The notes under the pieces are model-generated. The model saw only the letters and a list, made by a program, of their open reading frames with translations. It searched no databases and was not told the DNA's origin. A stretch of DNA of 12,929 bases from Pseudomonadota bacterium (GTDB lineage: Bacteria; Bdellovibrionota; Oligoflexia; Oligoflexales; Oligoflexaceae), in contig JAKQGS010000464.1 in assembly GCA_029556045.1 (NCBI GenBank), positions 1-12,929 on the forward strand, given 5' to 3'. Below are positions 1 through 6,866 of this stretch, piece after piece; position 1 is the stretch's first letter; each line of letters opens with the position of its first letter. A program made the translations under genes and the position numbers.

Positions 1-1
1 A

Positions 2-586
2 GATCAAGTGCTTGCAAGTAAAGAGCAGGATAAGCGAAAACTTGACCGGATGATTGACAACTTAATCGCGACTCTTGCTGAACTCCCCGAAGGAATGAAA
101 CCAAAAGTTATACTGGAAAAGGTCGCGGACCTGGAAAGGCAAAGGGAGCAGATTGCCAATTCAATGAGCGAGATGCGCGAAGAGAAGAAGCGCAAAGGCG
201 GTAAGTTAATCAATACAGAACACATATTCAGAGTGTTCCGTTTATTTCAGCGGGACTTTGCAACCCGACCAGCCCACGAGCAGCGAGAAGTACTCCGCTC
301 AGTTGTTTCAAAAGTCGTGATTCAGGAGAATGGGGTACGGGTGTTTTATTACGGCTCGCCGAACGACGATAGAGTGCTTGAAGAGTCAACGGGAGGAATT
401 GAGGCTAAATTGCTCGGGAAGCCACAAGTGGTACCAGAATGTAAATCAAAAGAAAGTTCTGCAAATACGAAGAACTCCGGCCCTTCCGAGGAAAGGTCCG
501 GAGTTCGTCCAGTATCAAGAGTGGTGGAGGCGGCGGGAATCGAACCCGCGTCCGAATGTGCGACGACCAAAGCGCTACATGTTTAG
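2..586 (+). CDS. Large serine recombinase, C-terminal part (5' end outside window)
   Basis: The reading frame is open from the left edge (Asp-Gln before the GTG at 8), so this is the tail of a longer gene; 194 residues are visible. The first ~70 are a charged helical stretch (KEQDKRKLDRMIDNLIATLA, then VADLERQREQIANSMSEMRE), the coiled coil typical of large serine recombinases. A segment follows with the usual C-terminal signature: FRLFQRDFATRPAHEQREVL, then RSVVSKVVIQENGVRVFYYG. The catalytic serine domain and zinc ribbon would lie to the left. From about 522 the frame enters antisense tmRNA sequence, so the last ~21 residues (VVEAAGIEPASE...) are translated from the RNA gene. These enzymes integrate or excise mobile elements, and the position suggests an element whose attachment site is tmRNA. 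Family assignment is by motif style only. Confidence 0.72.
   Translation, partial: DQVLASKEQDKRKLDRMIDNLIATLAELPEGMKPKVILEKVADLERQREQIANSMSEMREEKKRKGGKLINTEHIFRVFRLFQRDFATRPAHEQREVLRSVVSKVVIQENGVRVFYYGSPNDDRVLEESTGGIEAKLLGKPQVVPECKSKESSANTKNSGPSEERSGVRPVSRVVEAAGIEPASECATTKALHV
473..505 (-). terminator. Hairpin downstream of tmRNA, likely its terminator
   Basis: Arms AACTCCGG (473-480) and CCGGAGTT (498-505) are perfectly complementary. Inside them CCTT/AAGG pairs further, leaving a short loop. The hairpin begins about 16 nt beyond the tmRNA 3' end on the minus strand. The following minus-strand sequence is only modestly T-rich (CTTCGTATTTGC), so intrinsic termination is probable but not textbook. 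On the plus strand the hairpin lies inside the recombinase reading frame. Confidence 0.5.
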
Positions 587-876
587 GCAGTGTATTATCC
601 TCTTGCCGTGTGAGCCCAATGCCAGGCTTACATGACCGCAGTCTGATTGATCTTGAGCCAGGTTCTACAGACGGAAGACCCTAACTCCAGCCGATGTAAT
701 GACACGTCACCAAGGGTATCGACACCCACAAGGGTCAGTGGCCGCTTTTAATTAAGCGGCGAGAGCGTAATCGTTGCCGATTAAACTGTGGTACGCGTTA
801 TTAACCGGGTCACCTACCGACCCCGGACATGCTCTGTGGTTCGGCGAATCACACCCGTCGAAACCTTTGCGCCCCC
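522..876 (-). ncRNA. ssrA: tmRNA (transfer-messenger RNA), one-piece form
   Basis: The minus strand begins GGGGGCG (876-870) and ends CGCCTCC-A-CCA (to 522). These pair as a 7-bp acceptor stem with one G-U pair, and the CCA is encoded. The conserved 5' element GGTTTCGACGGG occupies 865-854. The T arm is GCGGG-TTCGATT-CCCGC. Tag reading frame: UAAUC just before the resume codon matches the E. coli UAGUC context, followed by GGC AAC GAT TAC GCT CTC GCC GCT TAA (778-752), i.e. GNDYALAA. The stop lies in a GCCGCTT/AAGCGGC hairpin, as in helix 5 of known tmRNAs. With SmpB, the RNA is charged with Ala, rescues stalled ribosomes and tags the incomplete protein for proteolysis. The gene is intact although a recombinase gene overlaps its 3' end. 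Confidence 0.95.
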
Positions 877-895
877 CCATAGGAAGCTCTAACAT

Positions 896-923
896 GTTAT
901 GATGAATCTATGGAAAAAGTCCA
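896..923 (-). promoter_or_regulatory. Candidate sigma70 promoter of tmRNA
   Basis: On the minus strand TGGACT (923-918) and CATAAC (901-896) are separated by 16 nt; each matches 4 of 6 consensus positions. Transcription would start near 889, giving a ~13-nt 5' leader for RNase P to remove. It overlaps the predicted start of the divergent hydrolase gene. Weak hexamers, but position and spacing are right. Confidence 0.35.
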
Positions 924-2007
924 TGATTTGTCGTTTGCACAAAAACGGGAATTTACGTCAATGAATGACGAGGTCTTTGATAAATCGGTGAAAGGTCCGA
1001 AAACCTCAAAGCGTAAGGGGGCTTGGAAGCCGGATTGGGGGGAAGAATCCTTCCGCTTGCGTCGTGAGGAGGACCTCAACCTGCAGGGGGGGCGACTCCC
1101 GAAGGAGGAGGAACCCGGCAACGGGGACCAGGATGTGGCGACGGTGGTTTACACGGTGCCAGTGGACCATGATGGGATGAGTGTTTACGTCAAGGGTTGG
1201 GTTAAACCGGACAGCCCGAATCCCCCCCTGCTGATCGTGCATGATCTCCGGCAGAATATCGGGCTTTACCGACGTTTTGCCCGCAAGCTCCTGGATAATG
1301 GCTGCAGTGTTTATGGGTTTGACCTGCGGGGGCATGGGCGATCCGGGGGTAAGGTCCTGGGGCACGTGCCGTCTTTCAATGTTCTGGTGCGGGATCTCCT
1401 ACAGGTTGTGGCCTGGGTGCGCTACCGCTCGAACCGGCAGATGCCGGTGATAGTGGGTCATGGCATCGGGGCGCTGATCGCCATTTATTTTCAAACGATG
1501 TTCCCCGAGTTTTGCCCGGCCGCGATATTGAGTGCACCCACCATCACCGGGGATCGTTGTGTGCCCCCATGGAAGCAGTGGATCATCAAGTCCATGGCAG
1601 CCCTAGCCCCCAGGCGGGAGTTGCCCCAGAATCTGATCCCGGGGTTTCTCAATCCGCTGGTGGAGGAAAAGCACAATGTCAGCGGGGTGGAGGCGGCTCT
1701 CAAGGCTTACCGGGGGATATCCGCCACGTTTGCCAACGAGCTTTTGACAGCACTGCATGACGCGCCACAGGTGTTTCAGGCGTTTGATGCCCGCACCTTA
1801 ATCCTTTGCCCGACGCAGGACATCATCTTTGATTATACCAGCCTTCGGGTGATGATCAGCCGCCACCGTTCGCAGGGAGAATTCGACCTGCGGGAGGTTG
1901 AGGGCGGGCACTATTTTTTAACCGATGATGACCAGTTGCAGGACGAGGCGATCGGCATGATCATGTCGTGGCTCGGTGATTTGAGGCAGCGGGACGCCCG
2001 GTCCTAA
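910..2007 (+). CDS. Alpha/beta-hydrolase-fold protein (lysophospholipase-like) lacking the catalytic Ser
   Basis: 365 residues. Residues 105-355 show the alpha/beta-hydrolase fold of the monoacylglycerol lipase/lysophospholipase (Hydrolase_4) type: strand LLIVHD (107-112), YGFDLRGHGRSGG (135-147), the nucleophile-elbow region VIVGHGIGALIA (180-191), an acid-bearing LILCPTQD (D304) and EVEGGHYFL (H334). In active relatives the elbow is GHSxGG; here it is G-H-G-I-G, so the nucleophile position (residue 185, codon GGC at 1462-1464) is Gly. The usual HG oxyanion motif is HD. Acid and His are retained. The protein may therefore be non-hydrolytic or use other chemistry. The first ~75 residues are charged, low complexity and without family features; the ATG at 910 has no good Shine-Dalgarno, so the start is uncertain (961 is an alternative). 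No signal peptide is seen. The DUF4175-like gene begins 21 nt after the stop, suggesting an operon. Confidence 0.85.
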   Translation: MEKVHDLSFAQKREFTSMNDEVFDKSVKGPKTSKRKGAWKPDWGEESFRLRREEDLNLQGGRLPKEEEPGNGDQDVATVVYTVPVDHDGMSVYVKGWVKPDSPNPPLLIVHDLRQNIGLYRRFARKLLDNGCSVYGFDLRGHGRSGGKVLGHVPSFNVLVRDLLQVVAWVRYRSNRQMPVIVGHGIGALIAIYFQTMFPEFCPAAILSAPTITGDRCVPPWKQWIIKSMAALAPRRELPQNLIPGFLNPLVEEKHNVSGVEAALKAYRGISATFANELLTALHDAPQVFQAFDARTLILCPTQDIIFDYTSLRVMISRHRSQGEFDLREVEGGHYFLTDDDQLQDEAIGMIMSWLGDLRQRDARS

Positions 2008-2028
2008 TTTATTGAGGTTGATGCACCC

Positions 2029-4509
2029 ATGATTCATTCACTTGATGCACTGGTTCGGCAGTTGAACACCATCCGGCGGGTCTCTCTCTCCCTCTTTTGG
2101 GTGGTGCGCATGGTTCGCTCCCTGTTGATTGCGGGGACCATGCTGGCGCTGTGGTCTTTGATCAAACCGGATCAGGGGCTGGAGCATCTGGTTCTGACAC
2201 TGGTGGCCTTTGTAGCGGCCCTAGCCTTTAATTCCAAGTCCCACTCCCATCCCATCCACCCGGATGAGGTAGCGGTGGCGCTGGAGATGAAACATCCCGA
2301 TGCCCCCTTTTCCCCCATACCATTACTGCAGGCATCCCCGATGGGTCGGGATGACGGGCTGATACCCCAGCAGGACGAGAGGGCGATGGCATGGCAGCCG
2401 CACCTGCAACGGGCGGCCGCTGAGATGAGGGCGTTTGAGCGGGGACGACTGGTCCGTCTGGGTACCACGCTCGTTTTACCTCTGATCTTTTTTCTGGTCG
2501 CATCCACCATGGCCTCCGGCAGCATGACCATTGCGGTGGGGCAGGTGGTGCGGGTGGTGGCGCATCTGACCCGGGGCGCCACCATCAAGGTGGTGGAAGG
2601 GGCGGTTAACGAGGCGGGTACCAAGGAGCAGAGCCTATCCTCCTCGCGACCGTTGGAGTTGGAACTGCTGGCGCAGAATATGGTGGAGATCCGGGTGTCC
2701 AGCGGTGATGGTAATCGGCCGCGGATTGATCTGAAGCGTCGCATTCCTGGCGCGACAACGGCGGATCCGCAGAACCCGGTGATCCAAAGTTTTCAGTTAT
2801 CCCCCCTGCGGGAAACCATGGGGGATGAAGACTCAGGGCGTTACGTGGTGGCCTTCGCGGTGGAAAATGATGTGGAATTATACGTCAATATTCTTTCCGA
2901 AAAATCGCCGGCAGCCATCATCAAGGTCAAGGAACAACCGGTTCCCAAGGTGCGTCTGGAGGCCACCGAGTCCCTGACGGAGACCTGGCCGGACGATAAG
3001 CCGGTTCCCTTGCGCATCGACGTCACCGCAGACAATCCTCTGCAGCAGGTGCGTCTGGTGATTAAGAGCGATGGCAAGACCTCCAGCGAGCTGGTGGCAA
3101 ACGTCATGACCGACGATAAAAAAGAGCTATCCAGCAACTATAATCTGGTGCTGGAACCCTACATGCAGGGAGATATGGCGGATATCGAGGTGGTGGCGGA
3201 AGCCATCGATCGTTCGGTACCCGCGCCACTGTTGGGTCGCAGTCAACCTCTGATCATCCGGGCTGCCAGTGCTTACGGCCGCTATCAGCAAACCCTGCAG
3301 ACGCTGCGGGAAATCAAAACCCGCATTGACGATGCGGCTTCCAACCAAAAGCCCCTGGATGCGGAAACCGGAGATCTGGTGTCGAAGGCGGTCAAGCAAT
3401 CAGCGGAATCCCCGTTTTTTGATGGCCTCGACCGGCTGACCATCAGCCAGATTGAAAAGGATGTCAAAGCCACGGTTGGGCAGGGAAACAAGCAGGAGCA
3501 GCTGTTAAACCTCTCGGGGACCCTCAACGAGTTTCTATTTGAGCATGAGACCCTGGATGACCGGGAACGAGACCGAGATTTTTTTGTGGCGGCCCGAACC
3601 CTGTCTCGCGTGATCGATCAGAAGCGGGATGAACGCAAACTGCAGGTGGATGCCGTCACCGAACGTGTCAAAAAGTATCTGACTGAGCGGGAGAAACGCT
3701 GGGAGCTTCGCATCAAATATATGGGAGCTGACAAGGCGCCTGCCCAGTGGGAACGCATCAAACAACGTCCTTTTCACAAAGCGATGGACGAGATTGCTGC
3801 GCTGGATCGTACGGGTGCCAAAACGGATGAGGCCAAGGCTTTGAAACGTCTGACGCAAACGGTTGAACAATACCGCCAGTGGATCGAGGACCTGGAAAAG
3901 GCGGAGGATGCGGCGCGCGCCTCCGAGGAGGCCAAACGGCAGGAGGGTCTGGCCAGTGCACGGGAAACTCTGAAAGAACTGCAAAAACGCCAGGGTGATA
4001 TTTCCTCTAAGCTGGACCAGGCGGCCGTGCGCAAGGAGGATGATCTTACCAATCAGTGGCCTGCGGTGCGCATGGATCAAAATGCCAATATCAAAGGAAC
4101 GGCTTCGTTAGAGGCGCAGCTTCGTTCACTGTCCCCCGCTGCCAGTGAGCGGATCAAAGCGGCGTTGGACAGCATGAACCTCACCCTGGAGTCTGGCAAT
4201 AACAAGTCCTATGCGCAGGCGGAATCCGCTTCGGATCTTGCCGGCCGTCTGCTTCGCCAGGCTCAGAGCGAAACACAAAAATCCCAGCGTCAACCCCGCC
4301 GCAGCTCTGGTCGTCGCCGGGTGACCGGGGACAACTACTTTGGCAGCCAGGTGGCGGGCGGGGATGTGGAGATCAAACGGGAATACAAAGTTAATCGTCG
4401 CTATCGCGAGGAGATTTTGGAGGACGTGCGGCGCCATGGGCAGACCCAGCAGGAAGACGATGGCAACGATACTCTCCTGGAAGAGTACCTGCGGCGGGTG
4501 GTGCGGTAA
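2029..4509 (+). CDS. DUF4175-like membrane protein with long coiled-coil region
   Basis: 826 residues. Two hydrophobic segments at about 22-45 and 52-67 and a third at about 143-162 anchor the N-terminus. A beta-rich, Ig-like stretch follows (about 165-410, e.g. PVPLRIDVTADNPLQQVRLV). A highly charged helical region covers roughly 415-750. An Arg-rich patch (about 754-765) precedes the end, where EILEDVRRHGQ and LLEEYLRRVVR resemble the C-terminal signature of DUF4175 (TIGR02302-like) proteins. Those are large envelope proteins of proteobacteria with no settled function. This copy lacks the long Gln/Gly-rich stretch seen in many relatives. GAGG at 2014-2017 lies 11 nt before the ATG; the ATG at 2021 is out of frame and stops after three codons. 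The gene follows the hydrolase-like gene closely, so the two products may act together at the inner membrane. The family call rests on architecture and C-terminal motif. Confidence 0.7.
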   Translation: MIHSLDALVRQLNTIRRVSLSLFWVVRMVRSLLIAGTMLALWSLIKPDQGLEHLVLTLVAFVAALAFNSKSHSHPIHPDEVAVALEMKHPDAPFSPIPLLQASPMGRDDGLIPQQDERAMAWQPHLQRAAAEMRAFERGRLVRLGTTLVLPLIFFLVASTMASGSMTIAVGQVVRVVAHLTRGATIKVVEGAVNEAGTKEQSLSSSRPLELELLAQNMVEIRVSSGDGNRPRIDLKRRIPGATTADPQNPVIQSFQLSPLRETMGDEDSGRYVVAFAVENDVELYVNILSEKSPAAIIKVKEQPVPKVRLEATESLTETWPDDKPVPLRIDVTADNPLQQVRLVIKSDGKTSSELVANVMTDDKKELSSNYNLVLEPYMQGDMADIEVVAEAIDRSVPAPLLGRSQPLIIRAASAYGRYQQTLQTLREIKTRIDDAASNQKPLDAETGDLVSKAVKQSAESPFFDGLDRLTISQIEKDVKATVGQGNKQEQLLNLSGTLNEFLFEHETLDDRERDRDFFVAARTLSRVIDQKRDERKLQVDAVTERVKKYLTEREKRWELRIKYMGADKAPAQWERIKQRPFHKAMDEIAALDRTGAKTDEAKALKRLTQTVEQYRQWIEDLEKAEDAARASEEAKRQEGLASARETLKELQKRQGDISSKLDQAAVRKEDDLTNQWPAVRMDQNANIKGTASLEAQLRSLSPAASERIKAALDSMNLTLESGNNKSYAQAESASDLAGRLLRQAQSETQKSQRQPRRSSGRRRVTGDNYFGSQVAGGDVEIKREYKVNRRYREEILEDVRRHGQTQQEDDGNDTLLEEYLRRVVR

Positions 4510-4520
4510 TTGAGAGCCTG

Positions 4521-5024
4521 CTATGAACGGACGTTAAGATTTAACGCCATCCACACATCACAGCCATGATGTCCGGTAGCGCCCTGCGGTGCCGGCAGGG
4601 TTTTAAATCCCCACTTTTCATAAAGACTGCGGGCGGCTCGCATGGTGCCAAGGGTTTCCAGGTAACAATTGGTGAAACCCGCCACACGTGCAAAGTCCAG
4701 ACATGCTTTCATCAGGGCCTCGCCGTACCCCTTGCCGCGGCATTCCGGGAGGAGATACATCTTGCGCAGCTCGCAGGTTATGGCATCTGCACCGGCCAGG
4801 GGGGCAATGCCGGCCCCGCCCACCACATGGTCGTTTTCCATCACCACAAAATAACGATGTCGTGGGGCCTGGTAGTAGGAATACATATCCCGGACTTCCG
4901 TGTCATTGATGGAATAGCCCTCACCCACGCAACCAAACGACGTCATGACGGTTTGAATGACCGCCTGGATGCCAAAATTGTCGGATGGTGCGATCAGGCG
5001 AACGGCGTCTGCTGGGATGGGCAT
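4521..5024 (-). CDS. GNAT-family N-acetyltransferase
   Basis: 167 residues, a normal length for a single-domain GNAT enzyme, which moves acetyl from acetyl-CoA to an amino group. Motif A is clear: ELRKMYLLPECRGKGYGEAL (85-104), with the pyrophosphate-binding R-G-K-G-Y-G at 96-101. Motif B is ARSLYEKWGF (131-140). The substrate cannot be told. The frame is open upstream to 5156, but the ATG at 5024-5022 is chosen because AAGGA lies 7 nt before it and the GNAT fold begins just after. The longer start would overlap the lipoprotein gene and adds an unlikely N-terminus. The gene lies 79 bp behind the lipoprotein gene on the same strand. Its stop is only 11 bp from the stop of the convergent DUF4175-like gene. 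The Shine-Dalgarno is buried in a terminator-like hairpin. Confidence 0.9.
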   Translation of the reverse strand: MPIPADAVRLIAPSDNFGIQAVIQTVMTSFGCVGEGYSINDTEVRDMYSYYQAPRHRYFVVMENDHVVGGAGIAPLAGADAITCELRKMYLLPECRGKGYGEALMKACLDFARVAGFTNCYLETLGTMRAARSLYEKWGFKTLPAPQGATGHHGCDVWMALNLNVRS

Positions 5025-5055
5025 AAAAAAATCCTTCGCTGGGTTAAGGCGAAGG
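5025..5055 (-). terminator. Terminator-like hairpin that contains the GNAT ribosome-binding site
   Basis: On the minus strand CCTTCGC (5055-5049), a 9-nt loop and GCGAAGG (5039-5033) form a perfect 7-bp stem. It is followed by A and seven T (5031-5025), then at once by the acetyltransferase ATG. By form it is an intrinsic terminator for the upstream lipoprotein transcript. The 3' arm also supplies the AAGGA Shine-Dalgarno of the next gene, so folding would both end transcription and hide the ribosome-binding site. Confidence 0.65.
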
Positions 5056-5058
5056 TTG

Positions 5059-5087
5059 ATCTTAGCAGGAAAATTAGAGGGTCGCAA
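5059..5087 (-). promoter_or_regulatory. Candidate sigma70 promoter for the GNAT gene
   Basis: Minus-strand TTGCGA (5087-5082) and TAAGAT (5064-5059) are separated by exactly 17 nt; each matches 4 of 6 consensus bases. Transcription would start near 5052, inside the first arm of the hairpin, giving a ~28-nt leader in which the full stem could form only partly. That would free the GNAT gene from the terminator-like hairpin. Sequence-only prediction. Confidence 0.35.
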
Positions 5088-5103
5088 TCGGCCCGATAAT
5101 CCT

Positions 5104-6573
5104 TCAACGGCCCCGCATATTGGCAGATGGGGTGAAACGCACCTTGACGGTCGCATCCACAGCTGGCGCGTCGTTCAGGGTGATCGTACTGCCCTGGCGA
5201 GAGAATGCGCCCGTCAGTTCGTCGTTGACGAAGACTTCCCATGCACCCGTGTCCGGATCCAGCGTCATGTCTAGGGTGTAGGACTTCTGGGGTTCTCCCA
5301 TATAATCATAGGACACCACAAAATCCGAAGCTGCCGCCATTTCACATTCGATATAAATTTTTTCCTGAAATACGCTGAGACCCGCACCGTCGATGCAGGT
5401 ATCCGCCCCAGTGGCCACCCGCACGGAGTCCGCGATGGGGAGATGTGCCAGCGTCAGTTCTTTGGTGATGGTGGTGATGTCTTTAAAGACCAGGGTCACC
5501 ACCCGTCCTTCCTGGAAATCAGCAGCTTGAAACGTTGCTTTACCGCCTTCGTATTGAATGCCCACCGCATCACCGGTGTTTTTGTCTTTGGCGGAAAAAG
5601 CCCGGGGATCGGTTCCCACCTGGGTGAGTTCGTAAACCAGCATCGGGCCTTCGTCCAAGAGTGCGGTAATATCAACTTTTGCCGCATCACCGGGGATGGG
5701 GGTGATGGCGATCGTGCCCTTGCTCACGTCATAAGAAAAGCTGGTGGTCTCCACGTTATTCACTTTCACCTTGATGGATCCGGCTTTGAGTTTGTCACCA
5801 ACCACAAATTCCTGGGTTAATGCCACATCTTCCCGATAATCCACGTCGATTTTGGCTCCCACGGCTGGTGGGGCATTAAAGGTCAGGGTTTTGGTGACGG
5901 CGTTGATGGTGTAGGTGCTGGCTGCTTGGGCCATGCCGTCCACTTTGACCGACAAGGTACCATCTGCCGGTACTTTGCTCAGGGTGTAAGCGACCACACT
6001 GTTTTGGGCCCAGTTGTAGGAGATATCTATTATTGTGCCGGGAGCTGGGATGACACTCAGGTAGACGTCTTTACTGGTGTCGGATGGTAACATAGAATAA
6101 CCGCTGGTCTGATCTACTCCGTTAAACTTGATGGATAGCCCTGCTGCTCTGTTGATAGGAAGTTGCGATAGAGGCAGCTTGTTATCCATATTTTCAACAA
6201 CGGGAAAGCTATCGGTTTGTGCCGTTGGAACCGCCGCCTGCGTAAAGCTGTCAGCGACTTTGGGGCGATCCACCTGGGTCATGGCAAAAGACTTGTCCGT
6301 GTAGTTTTTGACCAGGGTCAATTCCTGGTTCAATACGCCATTTTCAAAACTGAATTTTTCTTCAGACGATTCTTTCTGGGCAGCCTGGAAGGTTTGCTCC
6401 ACCAATCCTTTGCCATCATTGGACTGTTCTTCTGCGGCGGCGTTGATGGCGCCTGGTTTGGAAATGACGCGGTAGTCGACCACCTGTTTGTTGGAGTCCT
6501 CGCTGCAGGCGGTTGCAAAATGGGCCAACAAAGCCGCGAGTGCTGGAGCGATCAATTGCCGGGTCCTGAACAT
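5104..6573 (-). CDS. Exported lipoprotein of about six tandem beta-sandwich-like modules
   Basis: 489 residues. FRTRQLIAPALAALLAHFATAC is a signal peptide with a Cys at 23; the lipobox (ATA-C) lacks the usual Leu at -3, so lipidation is likely but not certain. After a polar linker (24-130) come repeated blocks of 50-55 residues at about 132-187, 195-247, 253-303, 313-364, 370-424 and 431-480. Each ends in a pattern like P-x-x-G/D-A-x-V/I-x-V-x-Y. Examples are APPAVGAKIDVDY and APAVDATVKVRF. The fifth module has two Cys (393 and 410), a possible disulfide. No catalytic motif is seen; a surface or periplasmic structural or adhesive role is inferred. The ATG at 6573 is chosen over the in-frame ATG at 6588 because GGGAGG lies just before it. 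The gene precedes the GNAT gene on the same strand. Confidence 0.8.
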   Translation of the reverse strand: MFRTRQLIAPALAALLAHFATACSEDSNKQVVDYRVISKPGAINAAAEEQSNDGKGLVEQTFQAAQKESSEEKFSFENGVLNQELTLVKNYTDKSFAMTQVDRPKVADSFTQAAVPTAQTDSFPVVENMDNKLPLSQLPINRAAGLSIKFNGVDQTSGYSMLPSDTSKDVYLSVIPAPGTIIDISYNWAQNSVVAYTLSKVPADGTLSVKVDGMAQAASTYTINAVTKTLTFNAPPAVGAKIDVDYREDVALTQEFVVGDKLKAGSIKVKVNNVETTSFSYDVSKGTIAITPIPGDAAKVDITALLDEGPMLVYELTQVGTDPRAFSAKDKNTGDAVGIQYEGGKATFQAADFQEGRVVTLVFKDITTITKELTLAHLPIADSVRVATGADTCIDGAGLSVFQEKIYIECEMAAASDFVVSYDYMGEPQKSYTLDMTLDPDTGAWEVFVNDELTGAFSRQGSTITLNDAPAVDATVKVRFTPSANMRGR

Positions 6574-6610
6574 TGGGTAACCTCCCAAAAATTACAACCA
6601 ATCTGATGCA

Positions 6611-6635
6611 TTACAGTCGCTTACGTTGGCTGTAA
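6611..6635. repeat. Short inverted repeat in the lipoprotein leader
   Basis: TTACAG (6611-6616) and CTGTAA (6630-6635) are perfect inverted copies with a 13-nt gap. They lie between the candidate -10 and the start codon of the lipoprotein gene. The repeat could be an operator or a leader hairpin; it is short enough to occur by chance. Confidence 0.3.
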
Positions 6636-6687
6636 CAGACTTATCGGCTTTCAAGGTGAGCGCTTGATTTAAATTTGTAACAATATG

Positions 6688-6693
6688 ATTATA
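6688..6693 (-). promoter_or_regulatory. Candidate -10 element for the lipoprotein gene
   Basis: The minus strand has a perfect TATAAT (6693-6688) in an AT-rich stretch. A perfect TTGACA sits at 6723-6718, but the gap of 24 nt is too long for one promoter, and the 17-nt position reads AAAAAA. Transcription would start near 6681 with a leader of about 108 nt containing the 6611-6635 repeat. Confidence 0.35.
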
Positions 6694-6866
6694 CAGGGGA
6701 AAATTAGGTATTTTTTCTGTCAATTTTTGAGCCCTCTTTTGGCCGGGATAAACCCCCCGCAGCCTTAGAAAAGTCTTGGGGAATCGGGGTATTGTCCGAT
6801 ATACAGACAGGCCCGCCCGCGAACCGGGCGAGACCCCAAAAGACAAACCCAAAAATTCGAGGCCCC

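Noticed and set aside
330..635. Plus-strand reading frame with WWRRRESNPRP-type peptide
   Set aside because: This is the well-known false translation of the antisense 3' end of a tRNA-like gene, here tmRNA; it also overlaps the recombinase frame.
3535..4080. 181-residue minus-strand frame
   Set aside because: It lies antisense to the coding helical region of the DUF4175-like gene, with no ribosome-binding site or recognisable domain.
4532..4546. CGTTAA-GAT-TTAACG as a bidirectional terminator between convergent genes
   Set aside because: The stem is 6 bp and AT-rich with a 3-nt loop, lies inside the acetyltransferase coding end and has no T run on either side.
5025..5156. Longer N-terminus for the acetyltransferase
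   Set aside because: It would overlap the lipoprotein gene, has no Shine-Dalgarno support and precedes the GNAT fold; the ATG at 5024 has AAGGA at good spacing.
6688..6723. TTGACA plus TATAAT on the minus strand as one promoter
   Set aside because: Both hexamers are perfect but 24 nt apart, too far for sigma70; only the -10 was kept as a candidate.
6720..6755. Minus-strand GG-N10-GC as a sigma54 promoter for the lipoprotein
   Set aside because: Only the GG and GC and one further base match; the rest of TGGCAC and TTGCA is absent.
6776..6805. TTGGGG/TATACA as a promoter for the methyltransferase
   Set aside because: Spacing of 18 nt is fine but each hexamer matches only 4 of 6 bases in GC-rich sequence with many similar pairs; too weak to list.
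6792..6866. TTG start for the methyltransferase
   Set aside because: The added 25 residues look like non-coding translation, and the ATG at 6867 has GAGG before it and fits the domain start.
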